Assembly: GCF_042678045.1 (NCBI RefSeq)
Contig: NZ_JBHUDI010000007.1
Coordinates: forward strand, 1 to 64,000
Reading direction: 5' to 3'
From: Natrinema amylolyticus_A
Lineage (GTDB): Archaea; Halobacteriota; Halobacteria; Halobacteriales; Natrialbaceae
Length of the DNA stretch: 64,000 bases
Below are positions 34,765 to 43,604 of this stretch, in pieces. A program made the position numbers and the translations under genes. How positions within the stretch are numbered: position 1 is the stretch's first letter; each line of letters opens with the position of its first letter. Below the pieces are notes generated by a model. The model did no database searches, was not told the origin of the DNA, and saw only the letters and a program-made list of their open reading frames with translations.

Positions 34765-35451
34765 TCATTTAATTCGGTCTTCAGAATGACCGAACACATC
34801 AGTCAGTTCGGGGTCAGCACCAAATGCCGAATAGACGGTCAGCAAATCACCGGGTTCGATTTCCGTCCCACCTTTGGGAGTAAGGGGTGAGCCCTGTCCT
34901 TCGCGTTCGATCGCGACGATCAGGACGTCGTCGGGGAGGACCCCCTCCTCGGCTGCCTTGACGATCGTTTTGCCGGCAAGTGGGGCGTTTTCGGTGACTC
35001 GGATCTCGAACACTTCTGCCTCTTCGCCGATTCGCATGTAGTCGACGATTGCCGGGCGAGCGACCGACCGATACAGGTACTCGGCGATGAGTTCCTGGGG
35101 GTTCTCCATGGTGTTGACGCCGATCTGGCGGAACACGTTCATATGCTCTGGGTCATGCACGACTGAGACGACTGCTGGAACCTCGTGTTCTTTGGCGAGC
35201 AGACAGACCATGATGTTGGTCGCATCTCGGTCGGTCGTACTGATTAGGGCGTCTGCCCCTTCGATACCGGCATCCATGAGTACCCCATGGGCCGTCGCAT
35301 CGTCATTGAGAACCAGACAATCGTACTCACCGGAAACCCGATCAGCTCGTTCTTCGTCGTTCTCGATGACGACAACTTCGTTGCCCGACCGAGTCGCGAT
35401 GTTGATCAGTGGCGTTCCAATATCTCCTGCTCCAACGATGATAATATACAT
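34765..35451 (-). CDS. trkA: TrkA potassium channel regulatory protein, copy 2
   Basis: The 228-residue protein shows the RCK_N motif MYIIIVGAGDIGTPLINIA, DNDATNIMVCLLA-type core and an RCK_C domain (PLAGKTIVKAAEEGVLPDDV ... GDLLTVYSAFG). It is nearly collinear with the product of 31901, so the region holds a Trk duplication. It lies upstream of trkH copy 2 in the same direction and probably gates it. A decayed Usp gene precedes it. Confidence 0.92.
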   Translation of the reverse strand: MYIIIVGAGDIGTPLINIATRSGNEVVVIENDEERADRVSGEYDCLVLNDDATAHGVLMDAGIEGADALISTTDRDATNIMVCLLAKEHEVPAVVSVVHDPEHMNVFRQIGVNTMENPQELIAEYLYRSVARPAIVDYMRIGEEAEVFEIRVTENAPLAGKTIVKAAEEGVLPDDVLIVAIEREGQGSPLTPKGGTEIEPGDLLTVYSAFGADPELTDVFGHSEDRIK

Positions 35452-35457
35452 GTATAC

Positions 35458-35712
35458 TTATAACTCGAGTCGCTGCATGATCGCTTCCCAAATCGACAGG
35501 GGAGACTCCTCTGGCCCACGTGCCATCATGACTGTTCCGTCTGTTTGTTCGCCAATGCTCTCCACAAGGGAGCCATCGTCTTTTCTACGGCATGGATACC
35601 TGTGACGCGGTGGAACTGATAGCATTCGAAGATAGCTGCCATGTCCCGTGCGTTCGCCTCGGTGGAAACTGGAACAACGTAGAACAACGATAGATTCTAC
35701 AGGAGATCGCAT
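35458..35712 (-). pseudogene. Decayed universal-stress-protein gene
   Basis: The frame opens MRSPVESIVVLR, then a shifted frame continues VVPVSTEANARDMAAIF, and the original frame resumes SLVESIGEQTDGTVMMARG and ends SIWEAIMQRLEL. These are Usp elements (strand 1, then MARG...SP near the nucleotide loop) but the middle is scrambled and the protein is too short. A healthy Usp gene lies at 37339. The gap to trkA is only 6 bases. Confidence 0.6.
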
Positions 35713-35719
35713 TAGCAGA

Positions 35720-36070
35720 TCACTCTTCTAGATCTCCAAGAAGTGACCAGTTGAGGTCTTCTTCACCATCTGGATGTCTCTCCCGAGTCACATGGTAGAG
35801 GGAAACAGGGGATGAGTCACTGTCCGAATCGCCCGTATCAGGAGACCGCATTTTGACTAATGTGTATACTTCCTCATCCTCAATGGCGAGAACATCACCT
35901 TTCGCTTCTTCGCGAATCTGTTTCTCTATCGGCGGATGAGCTTCTTCAAGAAGCTGTTCGACGTATTCGTGTACTGTACGAAGTTCTGGCGGCTCAAAGG
36001 TATCCAGTTGCTCAACTAGAGCATCTGGGAGCCGCTCTGAGAGTGATTGTTCGTCGTCTGAATTGCTCAT
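35720..36070 (-). CDS. Hypothetical acidic protein
   Basis: The 116-residue product is acidic with PDALVEQLDTFEPPELRTVH, EYVEQLLEEA helices and a beta-rich second half (EDEEVYTLVKMRS, SLYHVTRERHPDGE). It lies upstream of the decayed Usp and Trk genes, same strand. I recognise the style of small haloarchaeal proteins but no named family. Confidence 0.55.
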   Translation of the reverse strand: MSNSDDEQSLSERLPDALVEQLDTFEPPELRTVHEYVEQLLEEAHPPIEKQIREEAKGDVLAIEDEEVYTLVKMRSPDTGDSDSDSSPVSLYHVTRERHPDGEEDLNWSLLGDLEE

Positions 36071-36301
36071 ACGTGGATCGCTATTCTGGAAAGCAAAATA
36101 ACTTCCGCTAGATTTACGGATACGTTCTTTCAGCCCCAGAATATTTTCTTATCGTTTATCGTCTTTGAGATGCCGTGTCTCCTGTAAAATCCCTACTTCT
36201 CCATCAGACAGTATCACGTATATGGGATGATTGATGCTGTTTCCAATCGAGAACAAAGGTCAAGTTAAAAGCCAAAAGGGAACCAGTTATCACACATAAG
36301 T

Positions 36302-37042
36302 ATGTCCAAAGGAATCGATGAGATAGACGAGGAGATACTGTATTATCTTACGCAGGAGGGCCGTCATACGTCCGCACCTGATATCGCGGAGAAAGTAGAT
36401 GTCTCTGCTCCGACTGTTCGTAATCGGATTCGCCGTCTCGAAGAAAATGGGATCATTCAGGGTTATCATGCTCATGTGGACTACGAGCAAGCCGACGGTC
36501 GACTAACAAACCTATTCACCTGTACCACGCCGGCGACTGATCGGCAGGAACAGGCCCAGCGGGTGCTTGATGTTCCAGGTGTTATCAACGTCAGAGAGAT
36601 CATGACTGGCAAAGGCGATCTCCAAATCAAGGTCGTCGGGATGGATACTGATGACCTCACACGTATCGCACAGGATATTACAGCTCTTGGTATCGAAATT
36701 GATGATGAGGGCCTTATTCACCGAGAATATGTCCGCCCGTACGCTCAGTTCGGACCTCGGGAAAAGGAACCAATTTCGCCAGTAACCGGTGTTGCAGGTC
36801 TCGCTGGAGATGCAGATGTGATCGAGGTCATTGTGAAGGAAGGTGCACCAATCACTGGCAAAACGCTTCAACAAGCCAACGAAGAGAACCTTATCCCCGC
36901 AAGTGTGCTGGTAGTGAGAATTGATCGAGGCGATCAAGCCATCACTCCGACAGGAGAGACCACGATCAGGAAAGATGACTTCGTGACGATTCACTCGCGA
37001 TCAGGGATCACTGATAACACCTTAGAGGTGTTTACTGGGTGA
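36302..37042 (+). CDS. Lrp/AsnC-type regulator fused to an RCK_C (TrkA_C) domain, copy 1
   Basis: The 246-residue protein has an AsnC-type HTH (IDEEILYYLTQEGRHTSAPD, PTVRNRIRRLEENG), a ligand-binding RAM-like alpha/beta part (VPGVINVREIMTGKGDLQIK) and a C-terminal TrkA_C domain (VIEVIVKEGAPITGKTLQQA ... TTIRKDDFVTIHSRSG). It should regulate transport genes in response to a small ligand. RCK_C domains bind c-di-AMP in some bacteria. A copy lies at 40216. A TnpB remnant follows. Confidence 0.85.
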   Translation: MSKGIDEIDEEILYYLTQEGRHTSAPDIAEKVDVSAPTVRNRIRRLEENGIIQGYHAHVDYEQADGRLTNLFTCTTPATDRQEQAQRVLDVPGVINVREIMTGKGDLQIKVVGMDTDDLTRIAQDITALGIEIDDEGLIHREYVRPYAQFGPREKEPISPVTGVAGLAGDADVIEVIVKEGAPITGKTLQQANEENLIPASVLVVRIDRGDQAITPTGETTIRKDDFVTIHSRSGITDNTLEVFTG

Positions 37043-37054
37043 ACTACCCCTCCC

Positions 37055-37273
37055 TCAAGCGCGAGCCGTCAGGTGAGCAGTAGGGTTGGACTTCCTGTTT
37101 CCACTACAAACGCGCTTTGCAGGAACCGAATTGGTTCTCGTAGGGAGCGCAGTCTCCCCAGTCGGTGATTTGGGACAGCCCTCCTTACTTGCTTCAGACC
37201 ACGTACCAAGATATTGTAAGCCGTATTCCGGTTCCTGTTGGCCGTGAATCTGCACGAGACATGACGGACCCAC
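37055..37273 (-). pseudogene. TnpB (IS1341-type) C-terminal remnant
   Basis: Two overlapping minus-strand frames give VRHVSCRFTANRNRNTAYNI plus LVRGLKQV, then, one base shifted, TGETALPTRTNSVPAKRVC, then VVETGSPTL. These are the zinc-finger-proximal and tail sequences of haloarchaeal TnpB. The N-terminal three quarters are absent, so only a 3' scar remains between the regulator and the Usp gene. Confidence 0.7.
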
Positions 37274-37338
37274 AGCGACTTCTCGGTTAAGGTAAGAGAT
37301 ACCCAGCTGTTATACTGTATGTTATCTTTTTCTCTTGT

Positions 37339-37788
37339 ATGGGCAGTATACCAGACACCTTCCACGGCAATCTTCTTAGACACGTTCTTGTTCCGGTTGC
37401 AAACGAGAACGATGCTGAGAAGACAGCATTATCGCTTGAACCGTATAATCCAGACAAGGTGACAGTACTTCACGTCGTCGAAAAAGGAGAGGGCGTTCCA
37501 GATAAGACGCCTGTCGAGCAGTCCGAAAACATCGCTGCAGAATCATACGCCGCTGTCCGCAGGGTCTTTCCTGATGCGAACGACCACACTGCCTACGCCC
37601 GAGATGTCGTCGCTGCTATTTTCGAGGCTGCTGATGAGGTAGATGCGAGCTCTATCGCGTATCGTTCCCGTGGTGGAAACCGAATTATGCAGTTTCTATC
37701 GGGTGACCGCTCGCTCAAACTCGTTACCCAAGCCAGTCGGCCCGTCATCGCACTACCGCGGACAGATGGAGACGCATCAGCCGAGTGA
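37339..37788 (+). CDS. Universal stress protein (UspA family)
   Basis: The 149-residue protein has RHVLVPVANENDAEKTALSL at the start, VTVLHVVEKGEG, and the ending ASRPVIALPRTD of UspA proteins, with a variant of the nucleotide loop (YRSRGGNRIMQFLSGD). It lies convergent with the permease at 37805. Usp proteins bind ATP or other nucleotides; in this block it may sense the same signals as the permease-fused Usp domains. Confidence 0.85.
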   Translation: MGSIPDTFHGNLLRHVLVPVANENDAEKTALSLEPYNPDKVTVLHVVEKGEGVPDKTPVEQSENIAAESYAAVRRVFPDANDHTAYARDVVAAIFEAADEVDASSIAYRSRGGNRIMQFLSGDRSLKLVTQASRPVIALPRTDGDASAE

Positions 37789-37804
37789 TCACACGCTGAG
37801 TGTC

Positions 37805-40078
37805 TCAGCGGCGGCCAAACAGCCGATCGCGGAGCGAACGCGACGATGGTCGTTCGGTCAGCAAAACCGGTGTGTCGAGGTCCTCGATAACATCAAACAC
37901 GAGTGAGCCCCGAACGATACGTGACAGGAGTCCACGCTCCGTTGCGCCGAGTATGACGAGATCGTGATCAGCACTGACGCGTTCGATCACGGTTTCGGTA
38001 TCACCCGTCTCGATGTGTAAGTTGGCATCCGACAACTGATGGCTGTCGGCCCAGTCACGCAGGAATTCACGCCCTTCCTCTTCTTCTCCATCGTCGACGA
38101 CGTGTAACAACATCACTTCGGTATCAAGCGTTTCCTGCAGTGCGAGGGCGACCTCTGCGGAGAGATCTGACGACGCTCCGCCGGCAGTGGGGACGACGAC
38201 ATCGCTCGGATCGAACTCCGTTGCGTCCAGAACGAGGAAATCACACGGCAAGTCATGTGTCAGTTCGTCAAGGGTGCTTTCGGCGCGCCCACTCGCAAAC
38301 TGCGTGCCGCCGTAGCCCATCACGACTTTGTCGGCATCGTTCGATTGCGCTGCATCGTACACCTCTTCAAGACTGCGATGGGACAGGATCGTCTTCGTCT
38401 CAATTGGTACATCGAACGCCGCTGCATCTTCTTTGGCGGCGTCGAGAAGCGTCTCCGAGGCGGCGTTAAGATCGCCGTTCTCGGCGGCAGCGGTCAGCGT
38501 CGTCTGGTCTGGCACGGTGACGATGTGTGTTGCGAGCACGCGACCGCCTTCGTGTTTAGCGATCGCACTGGCAAGTGTGATAAGCGCACTCTCAGTTCGG
38601 GGGTTGGCCAGTGCGACCATGATCGTCGGCCCGTCCGATCCACTCGGTGCGACTGCATCAGCAGCCTCGACGACCCGATCCGGCAACTCTTCCTCACGGC
38701 TCCGAATGTAGTGCGAGAGCACACCCTGTTGTGACGTTTTATCGCGGGCGTAGAGGAAGTACCAGAGCACAGCACCGACAACGAACGCTGCAGACAGTGC
38801 GATCTCCAGACTGTCCATAAACGCGACGAGCCCGAGCGATAATACCGCCCCGAGGATCGGCGTGATAGGATAGAACGGAACCCGGAAATCGGGATCGTAC
38901 TCCGGGACGTCCGCCTCCCGAAACACGATGAGTCCGGCGTTCATCAGCGCGTAGACGATGAGGTGGAGGACGCTCGCCGCTTTTGCAAGCACCTCGAGGT
39001 CTTTCCCTAAAAACGCGATAAACACGATGATGAGCCCACCAGTGACGATAATCGACCGGTAGGGCGTCGCGAAGTTCGGATGGATCTCGTTGAGCCAGTT
39101 GGTGACGATCTTGTCACGGCCCATCGCGAAGTTGATACGTGCTGAGGCGAGGATCGAGGCGTTCGCCGACGACGCCGTCGCCAACAGCGCGCCAACGGTC
39201 ATCAAGGCCGCTGCCGCCGCAGCGACACCCCCGATGGGGCCGATAGAGGCGGGAAACGCGACCTCAGCAGCCTGTGCGACCGGCGCATCCTGACTGAGGT
39301 CTGGCCACGAGATGACCCCAAGCATCGTCGTCACGAGAATCGCGTAGATGACGGTCACGATCCCGACACTCCCGATAATGGCGATGGGAAGGTTCCGTCC
39401 GGGGTTTTTCAGTTCCTCGGCGACAGTTGCGATCTTCGCGTAGCCGAGAAACGACACGAACACCAGTGCAGTCGCCGGCAGGATCGCCCCTGTCCCGAAC
39501 GGTGCGAGACCGCCCTCGTTAGCCAGTGTCGCATAATCGAATGAGGAAAAGCCCGCGAGTGAGAACGCAGCGAGAATCGCGAGCAACGTGAACACGATGA
39601 TCGTCTGGATGCTCCCGGTCTCCTTGGCACCGATATAGTTGACGGCAACGAAAACACCGCCGGCAAGGAGCGCCCCGAGCTGGATCGGGCTGAGAAACAC
39701 AACCTCGGGTAAGGGGACAAAAACGGCGAGATACTGCCCGAATCCGATACAGTAGAACGCGGAGGCGAAGGCAAGCCCCATCCAATCACCCATGCCCGCG
39801 ATCGATCCGAACATCGGCCCAAGTGACTTGTTGATATAGTAGTATCCACCGCCAGCTTTCGGCATTGCAGTCCCGAGTTCGGAGATAGACAGTGCGTTTA
39901 CCATCGCAATCAGGCCGCCGACGACGAACGATACGACGACAATCGGCCCTGCTGCGTTGGCGGCGACACCGGGTAAGACGAAAATCCCGGCACCGATCAT
40001 CGTCCCGATACCGATCGTCATCGCAGAAATGAGGCCGAGGTCCTTCGCCAGTTCCTCGTCACCCTCGCTGTGGCTCAT
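37805..40078 (-). CDS. APC-family amino-acid permease with two Usp domains, copy 2
   Basis: From 40078 the protein has about 757 residues: a 12-helix APC domain (IGTMIGAGIFVLPG, TVAEELKNPGRNLP) to about residue 430, then two Usp domains (TIMVALANPRTESALI ... DKVVMGYGG; DVVVPTAGGASSDLSAEVAL ... DLVILGATERGLLSRI). It is a paralogue of the protein at 27333. The TATA-like TTATATG stands about 28 bases before ATG 40078, supporting a leaderless start there rather than 40102. It is divergent from an Lrp-RCK_C regulator. Confidence 0.88.
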   Translation of the reverse strand: MSHSEGDEELAKDLGLISAMTIGIGTMIGAGIFVLPGVAANAAGPIVVVSFVVGGLIAMVNALSISELGTAMPKAGGGYYYINKSLGPMFGSIAGMGDWMGLAFASAFYCIGFGQYLAVFVPLPEVVFLSPIQLGALLAGGVFVAVNYIGAKETGSIQTIIVFTLLAILAAFSLAGFSSFDYATLANEGGLAPFGTGAILPATALVFVSFLGYAKIATVAEELKNPGRNLPIAIIGSVGIVTVIYAILVTTMLGVISWPDLSQDAPVAQAAEVAFPASIGPIGGVAAAAAALMTVGALLATASSANASILASARINFAMGRDKIVTNWLNEIHPNFATPYRSIIVTGGLIIVFIAFLGKDLEVLAKAASVLHLIVYALMNAGLIVFREADVPEYDPDFRVPFYPITPILGAVLSLGLVAFMDSLEIALSAAFVVGAVLWYFLYARDKTSQQGVLSHYIRSREEELPDRVVEAADAVAPSGSDGPTIMVALANPRTESALITLASAIAKHEGGRVLATHIVTVPDQTTLTAAAENGDLNAASETLLDAAKEDAAAFDVPIETKTILSHRSLEEVYDAAQSNDADKVVMGYGGTQFASGRAESTLDELTHDLPCDFLVLDATEFDPSDVVVPTAGGASSDLSAEVALALQETLDTEVMLLHVVDDGEEEEGREFLRDWADSHQLSDANLHIETGDTETVIERVSADHDLVILGATERGLLSRIVRGSLVFDVIEDLDTPVLLTERPSSRSLRDRLFGRR

Positions 40079-40215
40079 ACCGGGAAATTGAACACCATTC
40101 ATATAAGGACCCCGGTATGATTCATCCATCAGCAATATATGCCCTATGTGATTGCTGATTAAGTAATTCACATTCAGAGCATTGATATAAAGTACCACAA
40201 TACTATACGGGTATC
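40079..40215. promoter_or_regulatory. Divergent promoter region, permease and Lrp-RCK_C regulator
   Basis: The 137-bp gap separates two divergent starts. TTATATG (minus strand, around 40100-40106) fits a TATA box for the permease; AATATATGCCC and TGATATAAAGTACCACAATAC on the plus side are AT-rich candidates for the regulator. The tight pairing suggests that the regulator controls both genes. Confidence 0.5.
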
Positions 40216-40968
40216 ATGGACTATCGGCTTGATAAGATCGACCGGCGTATTATTTACGAATTGATGCACGATGCCCGGAATACGTCCTCGCCAACGATCG
40301 CTGACCAAGTGAACGTCTCTCCTGCAACGATCCGAAATCGAATCAGCCAACTCGAAGAAAACAATATCATCCGTAAGTATACCGCTGAAATTGACTTCGA
40401 ACGAGCGGATAGCTACTTGACAAACCTCTATATTTGCAACGCACCAGTCTCCGAACGCAAAGCACTCGCGCAGAAGGCGAGTGCTGTCCCAGGTGTCATC
40501 AATGTCCGTCAATTAATGACCGGCCGTCGAAACCTACATATCATGGCTGTTGGTGAAAATACAGAACACCTTAGACGAATCACTCGCGCACTCTCCCACC
40601 TGGGTATTGAGATTGAAGATGAAACGCTCGTGGAGTCTGAAAATCATAGTCCCTATACATTATTTGGACCTGACGAGGAAATTTCGGCCAAGACGGCAGC
40701 AGATTTTATTAGCCTTACTGGAGATGCGAACATTGTTGATGTGACTGTGCAGGCTGATGCCCCTATTGTCGATCATACACTTGAAGAGGCAGTCCAAAAC
40801 GATATTCTTGATGATGACTCACTGGTCATCGCTATTGAACGCGGAGATCGCGTATTGACACCTCACGGAACAACCGTTATTCAATCAAATGATATCGTCA
40901 CAGTGCTATCCCATAGCGGTGACACTGAACACACACTTGACGCATTCATCGCTGAAGAAGCCACTTGA
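40216..40968 (+). CDS. Lrp/AsnC-type regulator fused to an RCK_C (TrkA_C) domain, copy 2
   Basis: The 250-residue protein repeats the architecture of the product of 36302: HTH (DKIDRRIIYELMHDARNTSS, PATIRNRISQLEENN), RAM-like core (VPGVINVRQLMTGRRNLHIM) and TrkA_C (NIVDVTVQADAPIVDHTLEE ... TTVIQSNDIVTVLSHSGD). It is divergent from the APC permease at 37805 and likely regulates it. Both copies adjoin a transport or Usp gene, so they probably act as local ligand-responsive regulators. Confidence 0.85.
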   Translation: MDYRLDKIDRRIIYELMHDARNTSSPTIADQVNVSPATIRNRISQLEENNIIRKYTAEIDFERADSYLTNLYICNAPVSERKALAQKASAVPGVINVRQLMTGRRNLHIMAVGENTEHLRRITRALSHLGIEIEDETLVESENHSPYTLFGPDEEISAKTAADFISLTGDANIVDVTVQADAPIVDHTLEEAVQNDILDDDSLVIAIERGDRVLTPHGTTVIQSNDIVTVLSHSGDTEHTLDAFIAEEAT

Positions 40969-41172
40969 AAATTGACTACAGAAATCCGGTGCTTGCTACG
41001 GGTAGCACGCCTCTGGGAATGGTGTCTGCCTCTAGTGGATCGCTCGGGATCAAGAAAACGGGGACAGTTGGAACTGTACTACGACGAACACTCGGAGCAA
41101 TTCAGGGCCCTTCAACAGCCACTATCATAATGCTGAAGACATCTTTTTGAATATACGACGAATCTATCCCGT

Positions 41173-41382
41173 ATGCCCGAACAAACTGACAAACGCTCCG
41201 AGTCAAATCATCGTTGGCTAGTATACACTATGTTTTGTGGCATTCTTTTCATCGCAATTTCAATAATTTTGCAAATTATTGAATACCCATATTCAATATC
41301 AACCTCTACTTCGAATGGGATTGGATACATAGGTGTCTTTTTATTTCTCAGCTCATTTCTTGTTCAAATCACCCTCGAATGA
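41173..41382 (+). CDS. Small two-helix membrane protein
   Basis: The 69-residue product has helices WLVYTMFCGILFIAISIIL and NGIGYIGVFLFLSSFLVQIT. The sequence is AT-rich compared with the regulator upstream. No family is recognised. Its location behind the Lrp-RCK_C gene may be chance. Confidence 0.5.
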   Translation: MPEQTDKRSESNHRWLVYTMFCGILFIAISIILQIIEYPYSISTSTSNGIGYIGVFLFLSSFLVQITLE

Positions 41383-41571
41383 CCCCATTATCCAGATAGA
41401 ATAATCTTAGTGCTCGGTGTGGTTTCCCTCACCCTATAATCCAATATATTCAAAAATGCCATGTGAATATTTATTATAAGTTATAAAGAACAGATTTTGT
41501 GTGAAATTGTTAGATTTCTATGGTATGAACAGAGCAGGGATGTTTAGTACAAGTGTGTTTAACTAGATCTC

Positions 41572-41688
41572 ATGAAGTGTGAACGGTGTGGGAAAGATAC
41601 CTCCGTTGAATGCCACGACGTAGACGGATTTTCTGGGTATCTTTGTGAGGAGTGTGAAGAAGTATGGAAAACTCTTTTAGATGAGTGA
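41572..41688 (+). CDS. Tiny zinc-knuckle protein
   Basis: A 38-residue frame encodes MKCERCGKDTSVECHDVDGF and then YLCEECEEVWKTLLDE, with two intact CxxC knuckles of the mini-protein type common in haloarchaea. It is followed by about 230 bp of AT-rich DNA without a gene. Confidence 0.55.
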   Translation: MKCERCGKDTSVECHDVDGFSGYLCEECEEVWKTLLDE

Positions 41689-41916
41689 GATTCTATGGTA
41701 GTAGAAACAAAGGACGATAATGTGTGATATATTTTTGAGGTTTATGTCTGATATCCTTATAGTTTATTTTAGAACACTGAACCCTATGTCTGTCCTTCGT
41801 TGATTTATGTGAATTTCCTGTACATACCGCAGAGAATAGCTATTCTCTCGCTCACAGAGATTCTCAACAGAGCAGCACAGTTTTTCGTGCCTCAACAGGA
41901 GTAGAGGCAACATCCA

Positions 41917-42144
41917 ATGAGCGACACGCCAGAACACACACAAGACTCGAGCAGACTCTCACCAGCACAGCGGCTTGAGGCACCGAACACGCGACTCATC
42001 GATGCCGGCATCGAAACGATCAACGAGATGGATACGCTTCGAGCCTGCATCGCCTATGAAAACCAGCACCAACAACGTGTTCCGATCCTCCGCCTGCTCG
42101 AGAAGCGGGCTATCGAACTCCGCTCACAGGACGACGATGACTAA
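41917..42144 (+). CDS. Small helical hypothetical protein
   Basis: The 75-residue product is helical and charged (AQRLEAPNTRLIDAGIETIN, TLRACIAYENQHQQRVPILR). It resembles small haloarchaeal plasmid proteins adjacent to the coiled-coil gene at 42236. Function unknown. Confidence 0.5.
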   Translation: MSDTPEHTQDSSRLSPAQRLEAPNTRLIDAGIETINEMDTLRACIAYENQHQQRVPILRLLEKRAIELRSQDDDD

Positions 42145-42235
42145 CTCGATACTGCCAGTGTCAGATTGCAGGACGACCGGGAGGAACCTTGCCAATACCT
42201 TGCCCTGTACGTGATGACGTGAAAGCCGTCACCAG

Positions 42236-43213
42236 TCATCGCTGTACTTCTGTCCCTGCTCGGAAACTCGTGAGGTCGTCGATACGCTCTTCGAGTGCTT
42301 CGATTTCCTGTTGCAGTTCTTCAGCTTCTGTCTCCTCGCTGGCGGCAAGCCGGTCCTTCAAGCCCTGGAGGCGCGACTCCTTGACGTCGTCGTCGACCTC
42401 TGCCTTGCGAACGTACTCGCTCTCATCGATCTCGTAGACATCGGACTCGGTGAGTGTCGTCACCTCGAGTGCTTCGTCGACTTTCTGGCGATCAACACTC
42501 ATGACGCGCTCGCAGTCGATCCCTTCCGCCTCGAGCATGGAGAGGACGTCCTCATCGTCTTTGAGCGAGCGGTTACGGCGACTCGTACGTTGGACGGAAC
42601 CGTACTGACCGGCAACAGGACGGTCGTGATGGAGGCGTGAGAGAAGCACATCGGCGACCTCCTGGCGAAAGTCGTTGGCGTCACGCTGAACATCCGACAG
42701 CAGCGTGTAGAGGTTTACGAGGGTGGCCGTCTCCAACTCAAGCAGATCGGTTACGTCGTGGCGCTCGAGTGCATCGATCAGCAGCAGCGCATCCGAATAG
42801 ACGTCCAGGCCGTCAGGTTCGGTGCGGTCGTCGTCATCGATATCTGGTTCGTGTGCTGTGTCGGCCAGTTGGGTCGTCGTCGGACCATCTGTCTCGGCGA
42901 TCACACCCGCGTCTTCGTCGATCTCGAATCGGGGATGAACACTCAACACCGCTGGATACGGGTCAGCATCTGGCGGCAGCCGGTCGAGATCGAACCCATC
43001 GTGCGCGGTCTGTATCTGATGATACAGCGACTCGAACTGATCGCGTTGGAGCGGGCGCTTCTCGCTGGACTCGTCGAACTGGATGATAATACGGTGTTCC
43101 TGGATATCTGTGATGTGGATGTGGGAGTGCGACAGTGGTGTGATCAGTGTCGCGTCCGCCGGCAGCTCATCCAGATGCTCGAGAAGCGTGTGCCAACTGA
43201 CGCTGAATGGCAT
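42236..43213 (-). CDS. Conserved haloarchaeal plasmid protein with C-terminal coiled coil
   Basis: The 325-residue protein starts MPFSVSWHTLLEHLDELPAD and has a beta-rich N-terminal domain (LITPLSHSHIHITDIQEHRI), a charged linker, a helical middle (LVNLYTLLSDVQRDANDFRQ) and a Glu-rich coiled coil at the end. By my recollection the family is common on haloarchaeal plasmids, and no function has been assigned. The lone gene has its own promoter region near 43300, where repeat R1 lies. Confidence 0.6.
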   Translation of the reverse strand: MPFSVSWHTLLEHLDELPADATLITPLSHSHIHITDIQEHRIIIQFDESSEKRPLQRDQFESLYHQIQTAHDGFDLDRLPPDADPYPAVLSVHPRFEIDEDAGVIAETDGPTTTQLADTAHEPDIDDDDRTEPDGLDVYSDALLLIDALERHDVTDLLELETATLVNLYTLLSDVQRDANDFRQEVADVLLSRLHHDRPVAGQYGSVQRTSRRNRSLKDDEDVLSMLEAEGIDCERVMSVDRQKVDEALEVTTLTESDVYEIDESEYVRKAEVDDDVKESRLQGLKDRLAASEETEAEELQQEIEALEERIDDLTSFRAGTEVQR

Positions 43214-43300
43214 ACGAGGAAGTTACGCACCGTCCCGACTAAACCTTGTTCTCGGCAGCTGTCAGAGAACTCTCCAACTGGTTTGATCCACCGACTGCTG

Positions 43301-43335
43301 CGGTGAATTGGCCGGTAAGTAGATATGCTTATTGA
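43301..43335 (+). repeat. Dispersed repeat R1, copy c (partial)
   Basis: CGGTGAATTGGCCGGTAAGT, then AGATATGCTTATTGA, matches the last 35 bp of the R1 copies at 2778 and 52020 at about 85 percent. The upstream 40 bp of R1 are missing here. It abuts the IS110 non-coding region. Confidence 0.6.
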
Positions 43336-43604
43336 CCACTAGAATTCCTACCAATCAGCGTATCTGTTCGAAGAGTCGTGATAACTCGATGGAAATTCTG
43401 CTATCCCATGAGAGCGTGAAACAAGTATGGGACGCAAGAGACCGAGCTGTATTCCGTGCCTGAGAGCACGTGGTGATGACTGGTCCGAGTGCGTAGGAAG
43501 CCGAGTCCTGGGCATTACAGCCCGACTGCCGCCAGGAGCGGCAGTCGGGAAAGCCCGTATAGGTGAATCTCTGTTTCACGCACCGGCGTCACGAGGTGAA
43601 CCCA
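43336..43604 (+). ncRNA. Non-coding 5' region of an IS110 element, candidate bridge RNA
   Basis: About 270 bp precede the IS110 recombinase and hold no gene. A perfect 12-bp stem is present (CCCGACTGCCGC at 43521-43532 with GCGGCAGTCGGG at 43538-43549, loop CAGGA). In characterised IS110 members a structured RNA from this end pairs with target and donor. The exact left end of the element is not resolved, so the limits are approximate. Confidence 0.4.
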
